The translations under genes were made by a program, and so were the position numbers. A stretch of DNA of 64,000 nucleotides, taken from assembly GCF_003865015.1 (NCBI RefSeq), contig NZ_BHVV01000001.1, positions 310,001-374,000 of the forward strand, read 5' to 3'. Positions 44,385 to 53,996 of this stretch are shown here, piece by piece. A model generated the notes under the pieces. It had not been told where the DNA came from and made no database searches. It was given only the letters and a program-made list of their open reading frames with translations. How positions within the stretch are numbered: position 1 is the stretch's first letter; every line of letters begins with the position of its first letter. This DNA comes from Sulfurisoma sediminicola. GTDB lineage: Bacteria > Pseudomonadota > Gammaproteobacteria > Burkholderiales > Rhodocyclaceae.

Positions 44385-45745
44385 TGGAGGGCCTGCGCCA
44401 CCGCCTGCTGCGCTGGCTGCTGCTGCCCTTGGTTGCCCTGACCGCGGGCAGCCTGGTCGTCGATTACGACGTCGCCATGCGGCCGGCAAACGACGCCTAC
44501 GACGAGGCCCTCTCCAATACGGCACTTGCCTTGAGCTTTTACCTCCAGCGCGAAAACGGCCAGGCCGTACTGAAGCTGACCGAGCGTGCCGACGCCATGC
44601 TGCGTGCCGATCGTCTCGACCGCATCGCATTCGCGGTTTTCGATGCCGCCGGCCGGCGTATCGGCGGCGACAGCGACCTGCCCTATTTCGGCCCGGCGGA
44701 CCGCAACCGTTTCGACGACATCACCCTGGCCGGCCAGCCGATGCGCGTCGCCGTCCTGCCCCATCGTCTTGGCGACGAAGCCCTGCTGATCGAGGTCGCC
44801 GAGACCACCCACAAGCGCGACGAACTCAGCCGCCGCGTCACCGCTGCGCTGGCGGGGCCCAACCTGGCATTGATCCTCATCACCCTGGTACTGGTCGGCT
44901 GGGGCATCGAGGTCGGCCTCAAGCCATTGGAGCGCCTGCGCCAGCATGTCGCCGCGCGTTCGGCGAAGGACCTCACCCCCCTGCCCCACGAGTCGGTGCC
45001 GGAAGAACTGCAGCCGCTAATCGAAGCGCTCAACCGTCAGTTCGCTTTACTGGCCGAAGCGCTGTCGAGCCAGGAGCGCTTCCTCGCCGATGCCGCCCAT
45101 CAACTCAAGACACCGCTGGCGGCACTGCAGTCGCAGCTCGAACTCGCTATCGGCGACGCCGACCCGGCGTCCCGCCAGCACCGACTTTTTGAAATGCAGG
45201 AAGCGCTGCACCGCGTCACCCACCTCGCCCACCAATTGCTGGCGCTGGCGCGCGCCGAACCCTCGGCCGGCCTGCAGGCGCAACGTCAGGCAGTGCACCT
45301 GCCCGCTGTCGCCGAGCGCATGGCCCAGTCCCATCTCGACCGCGCCATCGACCGCGGCATCGACCTCGGTTTCGAACTCGAGGAGGCGACGGTCGAAGGT
45401 GTGCCTTGGCTGCTGAACGAGTTGCTCGCCAACCTCGTCGACAACGCGCTCGCCTACGTTCCCACGGGCAGCCATGTCACCGTGCGCTGCGGTCGCCGCG
45501 GCCAACGCCCCTTCCTCGAAGTCGAGGATGACGGCCCGGGCATACCCTCCACAGAGCGCAATCGGGTCTTCGAGCGCTTCTACCGCATGCCCGAGAGCGC
45601 CACCGGCGGTTGCGGACTGGGGCTGGCCATCGTTCGCGACATCGCCGCCGGCCATGGCGCCACGGTAGAAGTCCGTGAAGGCGGCGACGGTCAGGGGGTG
45701 CGCTTCACGGTCAGCTTCCCTGTTCCCGCCGCCACCGCGGCTTGA
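44384..45745 (+). CDS. sensor histidine kinase (TctE/QseC-like)
   Basis: The 453-aa kinase has an N-terminal membrane helix (about residues 9-27), a periplasmic 2CSK_N-type sensor domain and a second helix (about residues 160-180). A dimerisation domain with the phospho-His follows (FLADAAHQLKTPLAAL, near residue 235), then an ATPase domain with N box (LLANLVDNALAY), DDGPGIP and GCGLGLAIV. It is paired with the preceding regulator. The ligand is unknown; oxidant sensing is only inferred from msrPQ. Confidence 0.9.
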   Translation: MEGLRHRLLRWLLLPLVALTAGSLVVDYDVAMRPANDAYDEALSNTALALSFYLQRENGQAVLKLTERADAMLRADRLDRIAFAVFDAAGRRIGGDSDLPYFGPADRNRFDDITLAGQPMRVAVLPHRLGDEALLIEVAETTHKRDELSRRVTAALAGPNLALILITLVLVGWGIEVGLKPLERLRQHVAARSAKDLTPLPHESVPEELQPLIEALNRQFALLAEALSSQERFLADAAHQLKTPLAALQSQLELAIGDADPASRQHRLFEMQEALHRVTHLAHQLLALARAEPSAGLQAQRQAVHLPAVAERMAQSHLDRAIDRGIDLGFELEEATVEGVPWLLNELLANLVDNALAYVPTGSHVTVRCGRRGQRPFLEVEDDGPGIPSTERNRVFERFYRMPESATGGCGLGLAIVRDIAAGHGATVEVREGGDGQGVRFTVSFPVPAATAA

Positions 45746-45769
45746 AGCGCGGACGCTGCCTGGCCTTCT

Positions 45770-46585
45770 TCATCGCCGATGCAGGCGGACGATGGCGCGG
45801 CCATCCGGACTTGCGCGCGGGGCCGCCTTCCAGGCATGGCCATAGACGATTTCGAAGCTGGCCGGCAGGCGTTGGTCGACTCGCTCCCAGGCAGCGAAGA
45901 CCTTGCGCCAATCGCGCCAGCCCATGCGTTCGAACAGAACATCGCGCACGCCAAGGCGGCGCTGATCGGAGAGCAGGCCCCTCGGGGTGGCGTAGGTCAG
46001 CGTCACCATCTCCATGTCCATCACCGGATCGGCGAAGCCGGCGGCGACGAGCATGTCGCCGATGTCGTGCATGTCGAGAAAGGTTCTCACCGCGTGCCCC
46101 AAGGGAACTTCCTGCGCGGCGGCGCGCAACTCCTTCAGCGTGTCCGGACCGAGCATGGCGAACATCAGCAGGCCGCCGACCTCCAGCGCACGATACAGCT
46201 CCGCAAGGGCGGGGCGCGGGTCGTCGAGCCAGTGCAGCATCAGGTTGGACCAGGCGAGACCGAGACTTCCTCCGGCCAGCGGCAGGGCGCGGACGTCGGC
46301 GTTGATGGTGCGTGGCGCGCGGCCGCGCAGGTGCTCGAGCCAGCCGCTGCGGCCGCGCACGGCTGCGAGCATGGGCAGGGCGGAATCGATGGCGAGCGGC
46401 AGCGCCTGCGGGTAACGTCGCCGCAGCTCGCGGATGCCGTCACCGGTCGCGCAGCCGACGTCGGCGACGCATCGCGGCGCGATCTTCACCAGGTCGAGCC
46501 GCTCGGCCATGCGCCGGCCGGTCTCGCGCGCCAGCACCGCCGCATCGTCGTATAGAGCGGCGGCCCCGGCGAAGTCTGCGCGCAT
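45770..46585 (-). CDS. bioC: malonyl-acyl carrier protein O-methyltransferase BioC
   Basis: BioC caps malonyl-ACP by methylation to start pimelate synthesis for biotin. The 271-aa class I methyltransferase has the SAM motif VADVGCATGDGIRELRR, NLMLHWLDDP and the BioC-typical LDMHDIGDMLVAAGF with DPVMDMEMVTLTY. Its ATG is inside the bioB stop (TGATG), so the two are translationally coupled. It ends 24 bases from the convergent kinase gene. Confidence 0.93.
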   Translation of the reverse strand: MRADFAGAAALYDDAAVLARETGRRMAERLDLVKIAPRCVADVGCATGDGIRELRRRYPQALPLAIDSALPMLAAVRGRSGWLEHLRGRAPRTINADVRALPLAGGSLGLAWSNLMLHWLDDPRPALAELYRALEVGGLLMFAMLGPDTLKELRAAAQEVPLGHAVRTFLDMHDIGDMLVAAGFADPVMDMEMVTLTYATPRGLLSDQRRLGVRDVLFERMGWRDWRKVFAAWERVDQRLPASFEIVYGHAWKAAPRASPDGRAIVRLHRR

Positions 46586-47574
46586 CAGATGGCCGTCAGC
46601 CCCAGCCGCTCGAACAGCGCGTCGTCGCCAGCCGCTTCGGGGTTGCCGGAAGTGAGCAGCTTCTCGCCGTAGAAGATCGAGTTGGCGCCGGCGAGGAAGC
46701 AGAGCGCCTGCAGTTCATCGGACATTTCCTGGCGACCGGCCGAGAGGCGGACGAAGGAGGACGGCATGGCGATGCGGGCGGCGGCGATGGTGCGCACGAA
46801 CTCGAAGGGGTCGAGCGGCGGCGCGTTCTCCAGCGGCGTGCCGGGCATGGGCACGAGCTCGTTGATCGGCACCGAATCGGGCGGCGGCTGCATGCTGGCC
46901 AGCTCGGCAAGCAGCGAGGCCCGCGCGCGGCGCGTCTCGCCCATGCCGACGATGCCGCCGCAGCAGACCTTGAGGCCGGCGTGGCGAACCTTGTCGAGGG
47001 TGTCGAAGCGGTCGGCCTGGCTGTGGGTGGAGATCACCTGGCCATAGAACTCGGGCGCGGTGTCGAGGTTGTGGTTGTAGTAGTCGAGGCCAGCATCGCG
47101 CAGCTTCTCGGCCTGGCCTTCCTTGAGCATGCCCAGCGTCACGCAGGTCTCCAGGCCCAGACTCTTCACCGCCTTGACCATCTCGGTGACCTGGTCGAGG
47201 TCCTTGTCCTTCGGGCCTTTCCACGCCGCGCCCATGCAGAAGCGGGTCGCCCCCTTGTCCTTGGCGGCCTGCGCGGCCACGACCACCTCGGCCACGTCGA
47301 GCAGCTTTTCGCGCTCGGCTTCGCCGTGGTGCGCCGACTGCGAACAGTAGCCGCAGTCCTCCGAGCAGCCGCCGGTCTTGACCGAGAGCAGCGTCGAGCG
47401 CTGGATGGCGTTGGCGTCGAAATGCTGACGATGCACCTGCTGGGCACGGAACATCAGGTCGGCGAATGGCAGTGCGAAAAGCGCGTCGATCTCGGCGGCG
47501 GTCACACGGGGCGCCGGAATTGAGGACGGGACGGACGAAGACGGGGCGTCCTGGCGGACGGCGGCGACGGTCAT
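46585..47574 (-). CDS. bioB: biotin synthase
   Basis: Radical-SAM enzyme that inserts sulfur into dethiobiotin. The 329-aa protein has the cluster motif [10 protein letters not shown], the [11 protein letters not shown]-type strand and the CGGIVGMGE motif. I start at the ATG at 47574 ([10 protein letters not shown]); longer frames run into GC-rich repeat. Relatives carry a similar variable N-terminal extension before [10 protein letters not shown]. The bioA, bioD and bioF genes are not in the window. Confidence 0.97.
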   Translation of the reverse strand: MTVAAVRQDAPSSSVPSSIPAPRVTAAEIDALFALPFADLMFRAQQVHRQHFDANAIQRSTLLSVKTGGCSEDCGYCSQSAHHGEAEREKLLDVAEVVVAAQAAKDKGATRFCMGAAWKGPKDKDLDQVTEMVKAVKSLGLETCVTLGMLKEGQAEKLRDAGLDYYNHNLDTAPEFYGQVISTHSQADRFDTLDKVRHAGLKVCCGGIVGMGETRRARASLLAELASMQPPPDSVPINELVPMPGTPLENAPPLDPFEFVRTIAAARIAMPSSFVRLSAGRQEMSDELQALCFLAGANSIFYGEKLLTSGNPEAAGDDALFERLGLTAI

Positions 47575-47581
47575 GGGAATG

Positions 47582-47640
47582 CCTTCCGAAGGGCCGCCCC
47601 GAGGGAGGCAGCGCCCCCCGTGGGGGCAGCGAACATTGTG
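47582..47640. repeat. GC-rich repeat upstream of bioB (copy C)
   Basis: GGGCCGCCCCGAGGGAGGCAGCGCCCCCCGTGGGGGC-type sequence (C-run/G-run hairpin CCCCC-GTG-GGGGG in the centre) of the same general style as the other GC-rich repeats. It lies in the divergent gap between bioB and comF and could affect promoter spacing. Confidence 0.45.
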
Positions 47641-47699
47641 AGCGTGGGGGCCATGGCGTTCCTGCGGACTGGGTAGAATCGAGGGGCGAATGATCGGGG

Positions 47700-48422
47700 A
47701 TGCGCATGGGCTTGTCAATTTCGGTGCTGGCGCGGCAGGGCTGGCGGCGCGCCATGTCGGCGCTGCTGCCGCAGGATTGCCTGCTGTGCGGCGCGAGCTC
47801 CGGCGATGCCCTCCTCTGCGCCGAATGCACCGCATCGTTGCCCAGGCTGCCGGATTCGCTCTGCCCGGTCTGCGCCCTGCCAACTCACGGCGGCGAGGTC
47901 TGCGGCGCCTGCCTCAAGCGAGCGCCGCATTTCGACGCGGCGCTGGCCTGCTTCGTCTACGCCTTTCCCGTCGACCACCTGGTACAGCAGCTCAAGTTCG
48001 CCCACCGTCTCGCCATCGCCGACTTTTTCGCCCGGGCGCTGCTCGAACGCGGCCTGCCGGACGTCGACCTGATCGTGCCGGTGCCGCTGTCGGCCAGGCG
48101 CCTGGGTAAACGCGGGTTCAACCAGGCGGCGGAAATCGCCAAGGTGTTGGCGCGGGAAAGGGGCATTGCGCTCGGACTCGAGGTCGGCCGTCGGACACTC
48201 GATGCGCCACCGCAAAGCACGCTGCCATGGAAGGAACGACAGAAGAACGTCCGCGGGGCGTTCGAATGTGGTGACGTGCTCTCCGGCAAGGTCATTCTCG
48301 TGGTCGACGACGTGATGACCACCGGTGCCACCCTGGGCGAGTTCGCGCGGGTGCTCAAGGACCACGGCGCCGCGCAGGTGATCGCCTGCGTCGCCGCCCG
48401 TGCCGTGAAGGGCAGTCATTGA
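47700..48422 (+). CDS. comF: ComF family phosphoribosyltransferase-like protein
   Basis: The 240-aa protein has an N-terminal zinc-binding region (CLLCG, CAEC, CPVC, CGAC) and a C-terminal phosphoribosyltransferase domain with [17 protein letters not shown]. ComF proteins support natural DNA uptake, probably linking imported DNA to recombination. ATG at 47700 or 47706. It is divergent from bioB and precedes trmL by 27 bases. Confidence 0.88.
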   Translation: MRMGLSISVLARQGWRRAMSALLPQDCLLCGASSGDALLCAECTASLPRLPDSLCPVCALPTHGGEVCGACLKRAPHFDAALACFVYAFPVDHLVQQLKFAHRLAIADFFARALLERGLPDVDLIVPVPLSARRLGKRGFNQAAEIAKVLARERGIALGLEVGRRTLDAPPQSTLPWKERQKNVRGAFECGDVLSGKVILVVDDVMTTGATLGEFARVLKDHGAAQVIACVAARAVKGSH

Positions 48423-48449
48423 GCGGCGCAAGCCGAAAGCCCGCGAATC

Positions 48450-48914
48450 GTGTTCGATATCGTCCTCTACCAGCCCGAGATCCCGCCGAACACGGGCAAT
48501 GTCGTGCGGCTCTCGGCCAACACCGGCTGCCGCCTGCACCTGATCGGGCCGCTCGGCTTCGACCTGTCCGAGAAACACCTGCGCCGCGCCGGCATGGACT
48601 ATGCGGAGTTCGCCGACGTCAGGATCCACGCCAACTGGGCTGCCTGTCGCGCGGCGCTGCCGGGCACGCGCTGGTTCGCGTTGACGACCAAGGGCAACCG
48701 CCGTCCCGCCGGCACCGAGTTTCACCCCGGCGACGTTCTCGTCTTCGGCCCCGAATCGCGCGGCCTGCCGGCCGCGGTCCTCGCGGAGTTCCCCGACGAG
48801 CGCCGCCTGCGACTGCCGATGGTGCCGGGCAGCCGCAGCGTCAATCTCTCGAACGCGGTCGCGGTGGTGGTCTACGAAGCCTGGCGCCAGCTCGATTACG
48901 CTGGCGGTGTCTGA
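48450..48914 (+). CDS. trmL: tRNA (cytidine/uridine-2'-O-)-methyltransferase TrmL
   Basis: SPOUT enzyme methylating the wobble ribose of tRNA-Leu isoacceptors. The 154-aa protein begins [17 protein letters not shown] and has the knot motifs [12 protein letters not shown] and [20 protein letters not shown]. The start is a GTG at 48450. It ends exactly where the convergent gpsA ends. Confidence 0.93.
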   Translation: MFDIVLYQPEIPPNTGNVVRLSANTGCRLHLIGPLGFDLSEKHLRRAGMDYAEFADVRIHANWAACRAALPGTRWFALTTKGNRRPAGTEFHPGDVLVFGPESRGLPAAVLAEFPDERRLRLPMVPGSRSVNLSNAVAVVVYEAWRQLDYAGGV

Positions 48915-49883
48915 TCACTCGGCTTTCGGGTCACGGTTCATCAGCGCGTCGACGGCTTCGCGTGCATTCAGGCGGCCATCGAGCACGGCGCAGACGGCCT
49001 GGGTGATCGGCATGTCGATGCCGAGCTTGCCGGCGCGAAGGGCGACTTCGCGCGCCGTCATCACACCCTCGGCGACGTGGCCGAGTTCGCGGGTGATCGC
49101 CTCGAGCGGCCGTCCCGCCGCCAGCGACAGGCCGACGCGGCGGTTGCGCGAGAGGTCGCCGGTGCAGGTGAGGATGAGGTCGCCCATGCCGGCCAGCCCC
49201 ATGAAGGTCTCCTGCTTCGCTCCCAGCGCGACGCCGAAGCGGGTGATCTCGGCCAGGCCCCGCGTCATCAGCGCGGCGCGCGCGTTGAGGCCAAGGCCGA
49301 GACCGTCGCAGATGCCGGTGGCGATGGCCAAGACGTTCTTGACCGCGCCGCCGACCTCGGCGCCGACGATGTCGTCGTTGGCGTAAAGCCGCAGCCGCGG
49401 CCCGTGCAGTTGCTGCGCCATGTCGCGGGCGAAGGCCGCGTCGCGCGAGGCCAGCGTGATCGCGGTCGGCAATCCCTTGGCGACTTCCTCGGCGAAGCTC
49501 GGGCCGGTCAGCGCTCCGCAGCGTACTGCGGGCACGACATCTGCAGCGACCTGATGCGGCAACAAACCGGTGCCCGCTTCGAGTCCCTTGCATACCCAGA
49601 GCACGGGCAAGCCGATGCAGGCCCCGAGCGTGGCACGCAGGCCGGCGACCGGTGTGGCGATGACGGCAAGGTCCGCACCTTTCAGCGCGACGGCGATGTC
49701 GGATCCGATGGCCAGGCCCGCGGGCAGGGCATAGCCGGGCAGGAAGCGCACGTTCTCGCCATCCTTGCGCAGCGCGGCCGCATGCTCGGCCTCGAAGGTC
49801 CACAGCGCGAGCGCGTGGCGCGGCGCGAAAGCCAGCGCCAAGGCGGTTCCCCAGGCACCGGCCCCGAGGATGGCTATTTTCAA
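48915..49883 (-). CDS. gpsA: glycerol-3-phosphate dehydrogenase [NAD(P)+]
   Basis: GpsA makes sn-glycerol-3-phosphate for phospholipids. The 322-aa protein starts [15 protein letters not shown] after a TTG start codon at 49883, one base after the preceding stop. No ATG or GTG fits the conserved N-terminus, so TTG is well supported. Motifs [21 protein letters not shown] and [19 protein letters not shown] are present. It is the last gene of the arsR-rhodanese-grxC-secB-SH3-gpsA operon. Confidence 0.96.
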   Translation of the reverse strand: MKIAILGAGAWGTALALAFAPRHALALWTFEAEHAAALRKDGENVRFLPGYALPAGLAIGSDIAVALKGADLAVIATPVAGLRATLGACIGLPVLWVCKGLEAGTGLLPHQVAADVVPAVRCGALTGPSFAEEVAKGLPTAITLASRDAAFARDMAQQLHGPRLRLYANDDIVGAEVGGAVKNVLAIATGICDGLGLGLNARAALMTRGLAEITRFGVALGAKQETFMGLAGMGDLILTCTGDLSRNRRVGLSLAAGRPLEAITRELGHVAEGVMTAREVALRAGKLGIDMPITQAVCAVLDGRLNAREAVDALMNRDPKAE

Positions 49884-49884
49884 A

Positions 49885-50319
49885 TCAGAGGCCCCAGACC
49901 TGTGCGGCCTTGACGAAGCCCAGCTGGCCGTCGCGGTGCCTGACCTTGGCCCAGCCGGCGGCGGCGGAATCGACGAGATCGAGCACGACATCCTTCTCGG
50001 CGTCGAACACGAGAGGCGCCTTGTCGTCGGCCTGGGCGCGCACCTGGGCGCGGTCGGCACGCACGATCACCGTGCGCTTCTCGGCCAGAAGGCGCTTCTC
50101 GATCCAGGCGAGGTCGCCCTTCTGGTCGCGCACCTTGACCCAGCCTTCGACGGTGACGACGAGCTCGAGCGGGGTGCCGCGGGCGATGGCGAAGAGCGGC
50201 TTGGCCTTCTGCGACGGCGCGTCGTAGAGCACGGTCGCTTCGGCGACCGAATGAAAGTCGAGCGCCAGCGCGGGGCCGGCGAGCAGCAGGGCGAGCAGAG
50301 GAGCGAGGAAACGCATCAT
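49885..50319 (-). CDS. secreted SH3-domain protein
   Basis: The 144-aa protein has a signal peptide (cleavage near ALA, residue 19) and two bacterial SH3-like segments, one ending [11 protein letters not shown] and one ending [14 protein letters not shown]. Periplasmic; such domains bind cell-wall peptides. It sits four bases after secB and one before gpsA. Role unknown. Confidence 0.8.
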   Translation of the reverse strand: MMRFLAPLLALLLAGPALALDFHSVAEATVLYDAPSQKAKPLFAIARGTPLELVVTVEGWVKVRDQKGDLAWIEKRLLAEKRTVIVRADRAQVRAQADDKAPLVFDAEKDVVLDLVDSAAAGWAKVRHRDGQLGFVKAAQVWGL

Positions 50320-50323
50320 GCGT

Positions 50324-50782
50324 TCACTGGATCGGAACTTCGTGCGGCCCTTTTTGCTCGGCCTCGAGCCGCTGGCGATAGAGGTTCTCGAAATTCACCG
50401 GGGCGAGCAATACGGGCGGGAAGCCGGCGCGGCTGACCGCGTCGGAGATCGTCTCGCGGGCGAAGGGGAAGAGGATGTTGGGGCAGGCCACCGCGACGAT
50501 GGGCTCGACCTCTTCGTCGGGCACACCCTGGATGACGAAGATGCCGGCCTGGTCGACCTCGGCGAGAAACTGGGTCTTGTCGCCGATCTTGGCGGTCACG
50601 GTGACCTTGAGCACGACCTCGAAGGTGCCTTCGCCGATGGCGGTGCCGGACGTGCCGAGCTGGATCTCGATCTGCGCCGGGTCGCGCTCGAGGAAGCAAT
50701 GCGGGGAATTCGGACTCTCGACGGAGAGGTCCTTGACGTAGATCTTCTCGATGCTGAAGACGGGTTGCTGCTGTTCGCTCAT
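50324..50782 (-). CDS. secB: export chaperone SecB
   Basis: Tetrameric chaperone that hands precursors to SecA (encoded at 2078). The 152-aa protein has the family core FSIEKIYVKDLSVESPN, the CPNILFPFARE motif and FPPVLLAPVNFENLY. It starts at the ATG at 50782. Operon grxC-secB-gpsA is the classic proteobacterial arrangement. Confidence 0.97.
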   Translation of the reverse strand: MSEQQQPVFSIEKIYVKDLSVESPNSPHCFLERDPAQIEIQLGTSGTAIGEGTFEVVLKVTVTAKIGDKTQFLAEVDQAGIFVIQGVPDEEVEPIVAVACPNILFPFARETISDAVSRAGFPPVLLAPVNFENLYRQRLEAEQKGPHEVPIQ

Positions 50783-50828
50783 GGTGGAATTCCGGCCGGA
50801 TCGATAAAGCCGGGATTCTACCGCGGCG

Positions 50829-51089
50829 CTACGCCGCGAGGAGCGGATCGAGTTTGCCCTGGCGGTCCAAGTCGTGCAGATCGTCGCAGCCGCCGACATG
50901 GAAATCGCCGATGAATATCTGCGGCACCGTGCGGCGGCCGTTGGTCTTCGCCATCATCTCGTCGCGGCGCTCGGGCTCGAGGTCGACGCGGACCTTCTCG
51001 ATGTCGGTGACGCCCTTCCTGCGCAGCAGCTGCTCGGCGCGCACGCAGTAGGGGCAGACGGCGGTCGCGTACATGACGATCTTGGGCAT
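50829..51089 (-). CDS. grxC: glutaredoxin 3
   Basis: Glutathione-dependent dithiol oxidoreductase. The 86-aa protein has the active site CPYC at residues 12-15, TVPQIFIGD and GGCDDLHDL, all standard. It is between the rhodanese and secB genes on one transcript. Confidence 0.95.
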   Translation of the reverse strand: MPKIVMYATAVCPYCVRAEQLLRRKGVTDIEKVRVDLEPERRDEMMAKTNGRRTVPQIFIGDFHVGGCDDLHDLDRQGKLDPLLAA

Positions 51090-51102
51090 GGCGGCTGCGC
51101 TT

Positions 51103-51510
51103 TCAGTGCTTGGTCGTGACCGGCAGGTTGGCCTCGGACCAGGCGCCGATGCCGCCGGCGAGGTTGAAGACCTGTTCGAAGCCGGCGCGCTTCAGCGTGC
51201 CGCAGGCCGAGGAGGAGCGATTGCCGCTGGCACAGACGACGATGACCGGCCGGCTCTTGAACTTCTCGATCTCCTGGATGCGCTTGCCGATCTGGCCGAG
51301 TGCGATGTGGCGGGCATTGGGGATGTGGCCGCGATCCCACTCGTGAGTCTCGCGCACGTCGATGATCAGGGCATCCTCGCGGTTGAGCTTGAGCGTGGCA
51401 TCGGCGACGCTGATGTTGTCGCCGCCGCCGCGCAGCGTCTGCAACAACAGCATGCCGCCGCTGATCGCCGCAAGCATGACCCACATCATGTTCTGTTGGA
51501 CAAAATCCAT
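51103..51510 (-). CDS. membrane-anchored rhodanese-like protein (YibN type)
   Basis: The 135-aa protein has an N-terminal membrane helix (about residues 8-25) and one rhodanese domain with the active-site loop CASGNRSSS. It is expected to carry persulfide sulfur. E. coli yibN occupies the same place before grxC-secB. Here an ArsR regulator precedes it by six bases, tying the operon to sulfur sensing. Confidence 0.9.
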   Translation of the reverse strand: MDFVQQNMMWVMLAAISGGMLLLQTLRGGGDNISVADATLKLNREDALIIDVRETHEWDRGHIPNARHIALGQIGKRIQEIEKFKSRPVIVVCASGNRSSSACGTLKRAGFEQVFNLAGGIGAWSEANLPVTTKH

Positions 51511-51516
51511 CGTGCT

Positions 51517-51846
51517 TCAGCCTTTCTTGGGCGGGGAAATCCCGCAAAAAACTTCGCGCATCAGACCGATCAGCTGCAGCGTGCGCTGGTCGGCCACGCG
51601 ATAGAAGACCCGGTTGGCATCCTTGCGCGTCTGCAGCACGCCCTTGTCGCGCAGGATGGCGAGATGCTGTGAAATATTGCTCTGCGAGGTGCCGACGGCC
51701 TCGACGATGTCCTGGACGCAGACTTCCTGGTCGCCGACGACGCAAAGGATCTTCAGGCGCAAGGGATGCGAAATGGCTTTCAGCGCCCGCGCCGCCGTCT
51801 CGACGTCGGCCTGCTGGTCCCTCATTTCCAGGATGGCGGTATCCAT
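51517..51846 (-). CDS. ArsR-family repressor, possibly persulfide-sensing (BigR/SqrR-like)
   Basis: The 109-aa winged-helix protein has the recognition helix TSQSNISQHLAILRDKG. It lacks the ELCVCDL metal site of ArsR proper but has cysteines at about 35, 43 and 101. The pair near 43 and 101 corresponds in position to the dithiol of SqrR/BigR persulfide sensors. It is the first gene of the operon with rhodanese, grxC, secB and gpsA, and its own promoter overlaps a palindrome. The persulfide role is inferred from cysteines and neighbour. Confidence 0.8.
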   Translation of the reverse strand: MDTAILEMRDQQADVETAARALKAISHPLRLKILCVVGDQEVCVQDIVEAVGTSQSNISQHLAILRDKGVLQTRKDANRVFYRVADQRTLQLIGLMREVFCGISPPKKG

Positions 51847-51866
51847 TCCCTCTCCATGGTCTTGGC

Positions 51867-51891
51867 TTCGAATTCGAATATTATAGAATAC
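51867..51891 (-). promoter_or_regulatory. probable operator and -10 of the arsR-rhodanese operon
   Basis: The palindrome TTCGAATTCGAA (51867-51878) and an AT-rich GAATATTATAGAATAC (51876-51891) lie 20-45 bases before the arsR start. On the minus strand TATAAT (51885-51880) is a perfect -10. Autorepression is the simple reading. The site also lies upstream of the divergent gpmA. Confidence 0.55.
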
Positions 51892-51958
51892 TGTTTTTCA
51901 AAGACGATCATCCATTCGCCTTATTATTGCTGGATAAGGCTTTATCGAAAGTTTCCCC

Positions 51959-52705
51959 ATGTACAAGCTCGTATTGCTGCGCCACGGCGAATCCACCTGG
52001 AACAAGGAAAATCGCTTCACCGGCTGGACCGACGTCGACCTCACCGAAAAGGGCGTGTCCGAAGCCCACGCCGCAGGCCAGTTGCTGAAGAAGGAAGGTT
52101 ACGCCTTCGACGTCGCCTACACCTCGATGCTCAAGCGCGCGATCCGCACCCTGTGGATCGTTCTCGACGAAATGGACCGCATGTGGCTGCCAATCGAGCA
52201 TTCCTGGCGCCTCAACGAGCGTCACTACGGCGCGCTGCAAGGCCTCAACAAGTCCGAAACAGCCGCCAAGTTCGGCGAGGATCAGGTCAAGATATGGCGC
52301 CGCGCCTACGACACGCCGCCGCCCGCGCTCGAGAACGGCGACCCGCGCCTCGAGGTCGGCAACCCCCGCTATGCCGGGCTCTCCGCCACCGATTTCCCGC
52401 ACACCGAATGCCTCAAGGACACCGTCGCCCGCTTCCTCCCTTACTGGCACGGCACCATCGCGCCGATGGTCAGGACCGGCAAGAGCGTTATCGTCGCCGC
52501 CCACGGCAACAGCCTGCGCGCGCTGATCAAGTATCTCGACAACATCTCCGACGCCGACATCGTGAACCTCAATGTGCCGACCGGCCAGCCGCTGGTCTAT
52601 GAACTCGATGCGGACCTGAGACCGATCAAGAGCTACTACCTCGGCGACCAGGAAGCGATCAAGGCGGCCATGGAGGCCGTCGCCAATCAGGGCAAAGCCA
52701 AGTAA
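51959..52705 (+). CDS. gpmA: 2,3-bisphosphoglycerate-dependent phosphoglycerate mutase
   Basis: Glycolytic/gluconeogenic mutase. The 248-aa protein has [18 protein letters not shown] with the phospho-His, the [14 protein letters not shown] motif and the [14 protein letters not shown] motif. It is divergent from the arsR operon. A CCTTAT/ATAAGG hairpin lies in the leader near 51918-51938. Its last codons contain the Shine-Dalgarno and proposed start of envC. Confidence 0.97.
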   Translation: MYKLVLLRHGESTWNKENRFTGWTDVDLTEKGVSEAHAAGQLLKKEGYAFDVAYTSMLKRAIRTLWIVLDEMDRMWLPIEHSWRLNERHYGALQGLNKSETAAKFGEDQVKIWRRAYDTPPPALENGDPRLEVGNPRYAGLSATDFPHTECLKDTVARFLPYWHGTIAPMVRTGKSVIVAAHGNSLRALIKYLDNISDADIVNLNVPTGQPLVYELDADLRPIKSYYLGDQEAIKAAMEAVANQGKAK

Positions 52706-53954
52706 GGCCGCGATCGCCGCCATCCTGGCAGCGGCTTGGTTTTCCCCGCCACTGGCCGCGGCGACGACGCCGGCAGCCACCAAGGAACAGCGCGAGGCGA
52801 AGCAGGCCGAGCTGAAGGAAGTCCGCGGCCGCATCGATGCCCTGCGCCAGGAACTGGCGAAGAGCGAGGGCTCGCGCAGTTCCGTCGCCGACCAGTTGCG
52901 CGAGACCGAGTCGGCGATATCCACCGCCAACCGCCGCCTCAAGGAACTCGGGGAGAGCCGCGCCGGAATACAGGCGGAACTGGCCGAACTCGAGTCCCAG
53001 CAGCAGCGCCTCACGCAGCAGACCGCCGCACAACAGGCCCAGCTCGCGCGCCTGCTGCGCCGGCAGCACCGTGCCGATCTCGGCGGTGGCGCCGGCGGCG
53101 GCGATGCGCTGCAGACCCTGCTTGCCGGACGCGACCCCAATCAGGCGGCACGCGACTGGCATTTCCTCGCCCTGCTGTCGCAGGCCCGGGCCACCCTGAT
53201 TCGTGACCTCGCTGCGGCGGCGGCGGAGAAGCAGAAGCTCGCCGACGCGACCCGCGAGAAGGCGGCCGAGATCGCCCGCATCGAAGCCGGCCAACAGGAG
53301 GAACGCGCGACGCTGGTGGCGAAGAGCCGCGAGCGTCAGGTCGTCCTCGCCAGGATCTCCGGCCAGATCCGCACCCAGCGCCGGCAGATCGACACCCTGC
53401 AGCGCGACGAACAGCGCCTCGGCAAACTGATCGACGCGCTGGCCAAGCTCGCGGCCCGGATGCCAAAACGTAAGCCGGCCGCCGCCGCGCCCCAGCCACG
53501 CACGCCGACGGTGCCTCCGGCGCAGCCAGTGCGCGAAGCCGACACCAGCGGCACGACCGGCACCTTCGCCAGCCTGCGCGGCAGGCTGAGCCTGCCGCTC
53601 AAGGGCACGCTGGCCGGCCGCTTTGGCGCCCCGCGGCCCGAGGGCGGTACCTGGAAGGGCCTGTTCATCCGCGCCGGCGAGGGCGACGAGGTGCGGGCGG
53701 TGGCCGCCGGCCGCGTGGTCTTCGCCGACTGGTTGCGCGGCTTCGGCAATCTGCTCATCATCGACCATGACGACGGCTTTCTCTCCGTCTATGGCAACAA
53801 CCAGTCATTGCTGCGCCAGCCCGGCGACGAGACCCGCAGAGGGGAGGTCGTGGCCACGGTCGGCAACAGCGGTGGCAACCCGGAATCGGGCTTATACTTT
53901 GAACTTCGCCACCGCGGGCAGGTCTTCGACCCCATGAAGTGGGTAGCCCGCTAA
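52686..53954 (+). CDS. envC: EnvC-like amidase activator (degenerate LytM domain) with a non-canonical start
   Basis: The protein has a signal peptide, a long coiled coil ([20 protein letters not shown] onward) and a C-terminal LytM domain. The domain has lost its zinc ligands: WKGLFIR and GLYFEL stand where HxGxD and HxHFE belong, so it should activate amidases rather than cut. No ATG, GTG or TTG opens this frame before codon 71 of the reading I propose (TTG at 52896), which would delete the signal and half the coiled coil. The ATC at 52686 follows GGAGG by nine bases and gives (M)[17 protein letters not shown], an ideal signal peptide. CTG at 52725 is another option. Confidence 0.8.
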   Translation: MRAKPSKAAIAAILAAAWFSPPLAAATTPAATKEQREAKQAELKEVRGRIDALRQELAKSEGSRSSVADQLRETESAISTANRRLKELGESRAGIQAELAELESQQQRLTQQTAAQQAQLARLLRRQHRADLGGGAGGGDALQTLLAGRDPNQAARDWHFLALLSQARATLIRDLAAAAAEKQKLADATREKAAEIARIEAGQQEERATLVAKSRERQVVLARISGQIRTQRRQIDTLQRDEQRLGKLIDALAKLAARMPKRKPAAAAPQPRTPTVPPAQPVREADTSGTTGTFASLRGRLSLPLKGTLAGRFGAPRPEGGTWKGLFIRAGEGDEVRAVAAGRVVFADWLRGFGNLLIIDHDDGFLSVYGNNQSLLRQPGDETRRGEVVATVGNSGGNPESGLYFELRHRGQVFDPMKWVAR

Positions 53955-53996
53955 GGCGATGCCCCGCTAGCCATTCCCGCCTACCCGGAGTCACGC

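Noticed and set aside
46095-46125. A GGAAGTTCCCTTGGGG match in bioC to the murE/ribD repeat core
   Set aside because: BioC has normal length at this point and the match is short and in the opposite reading sense, so chance or a very decayed trace is more likely than an insertion.
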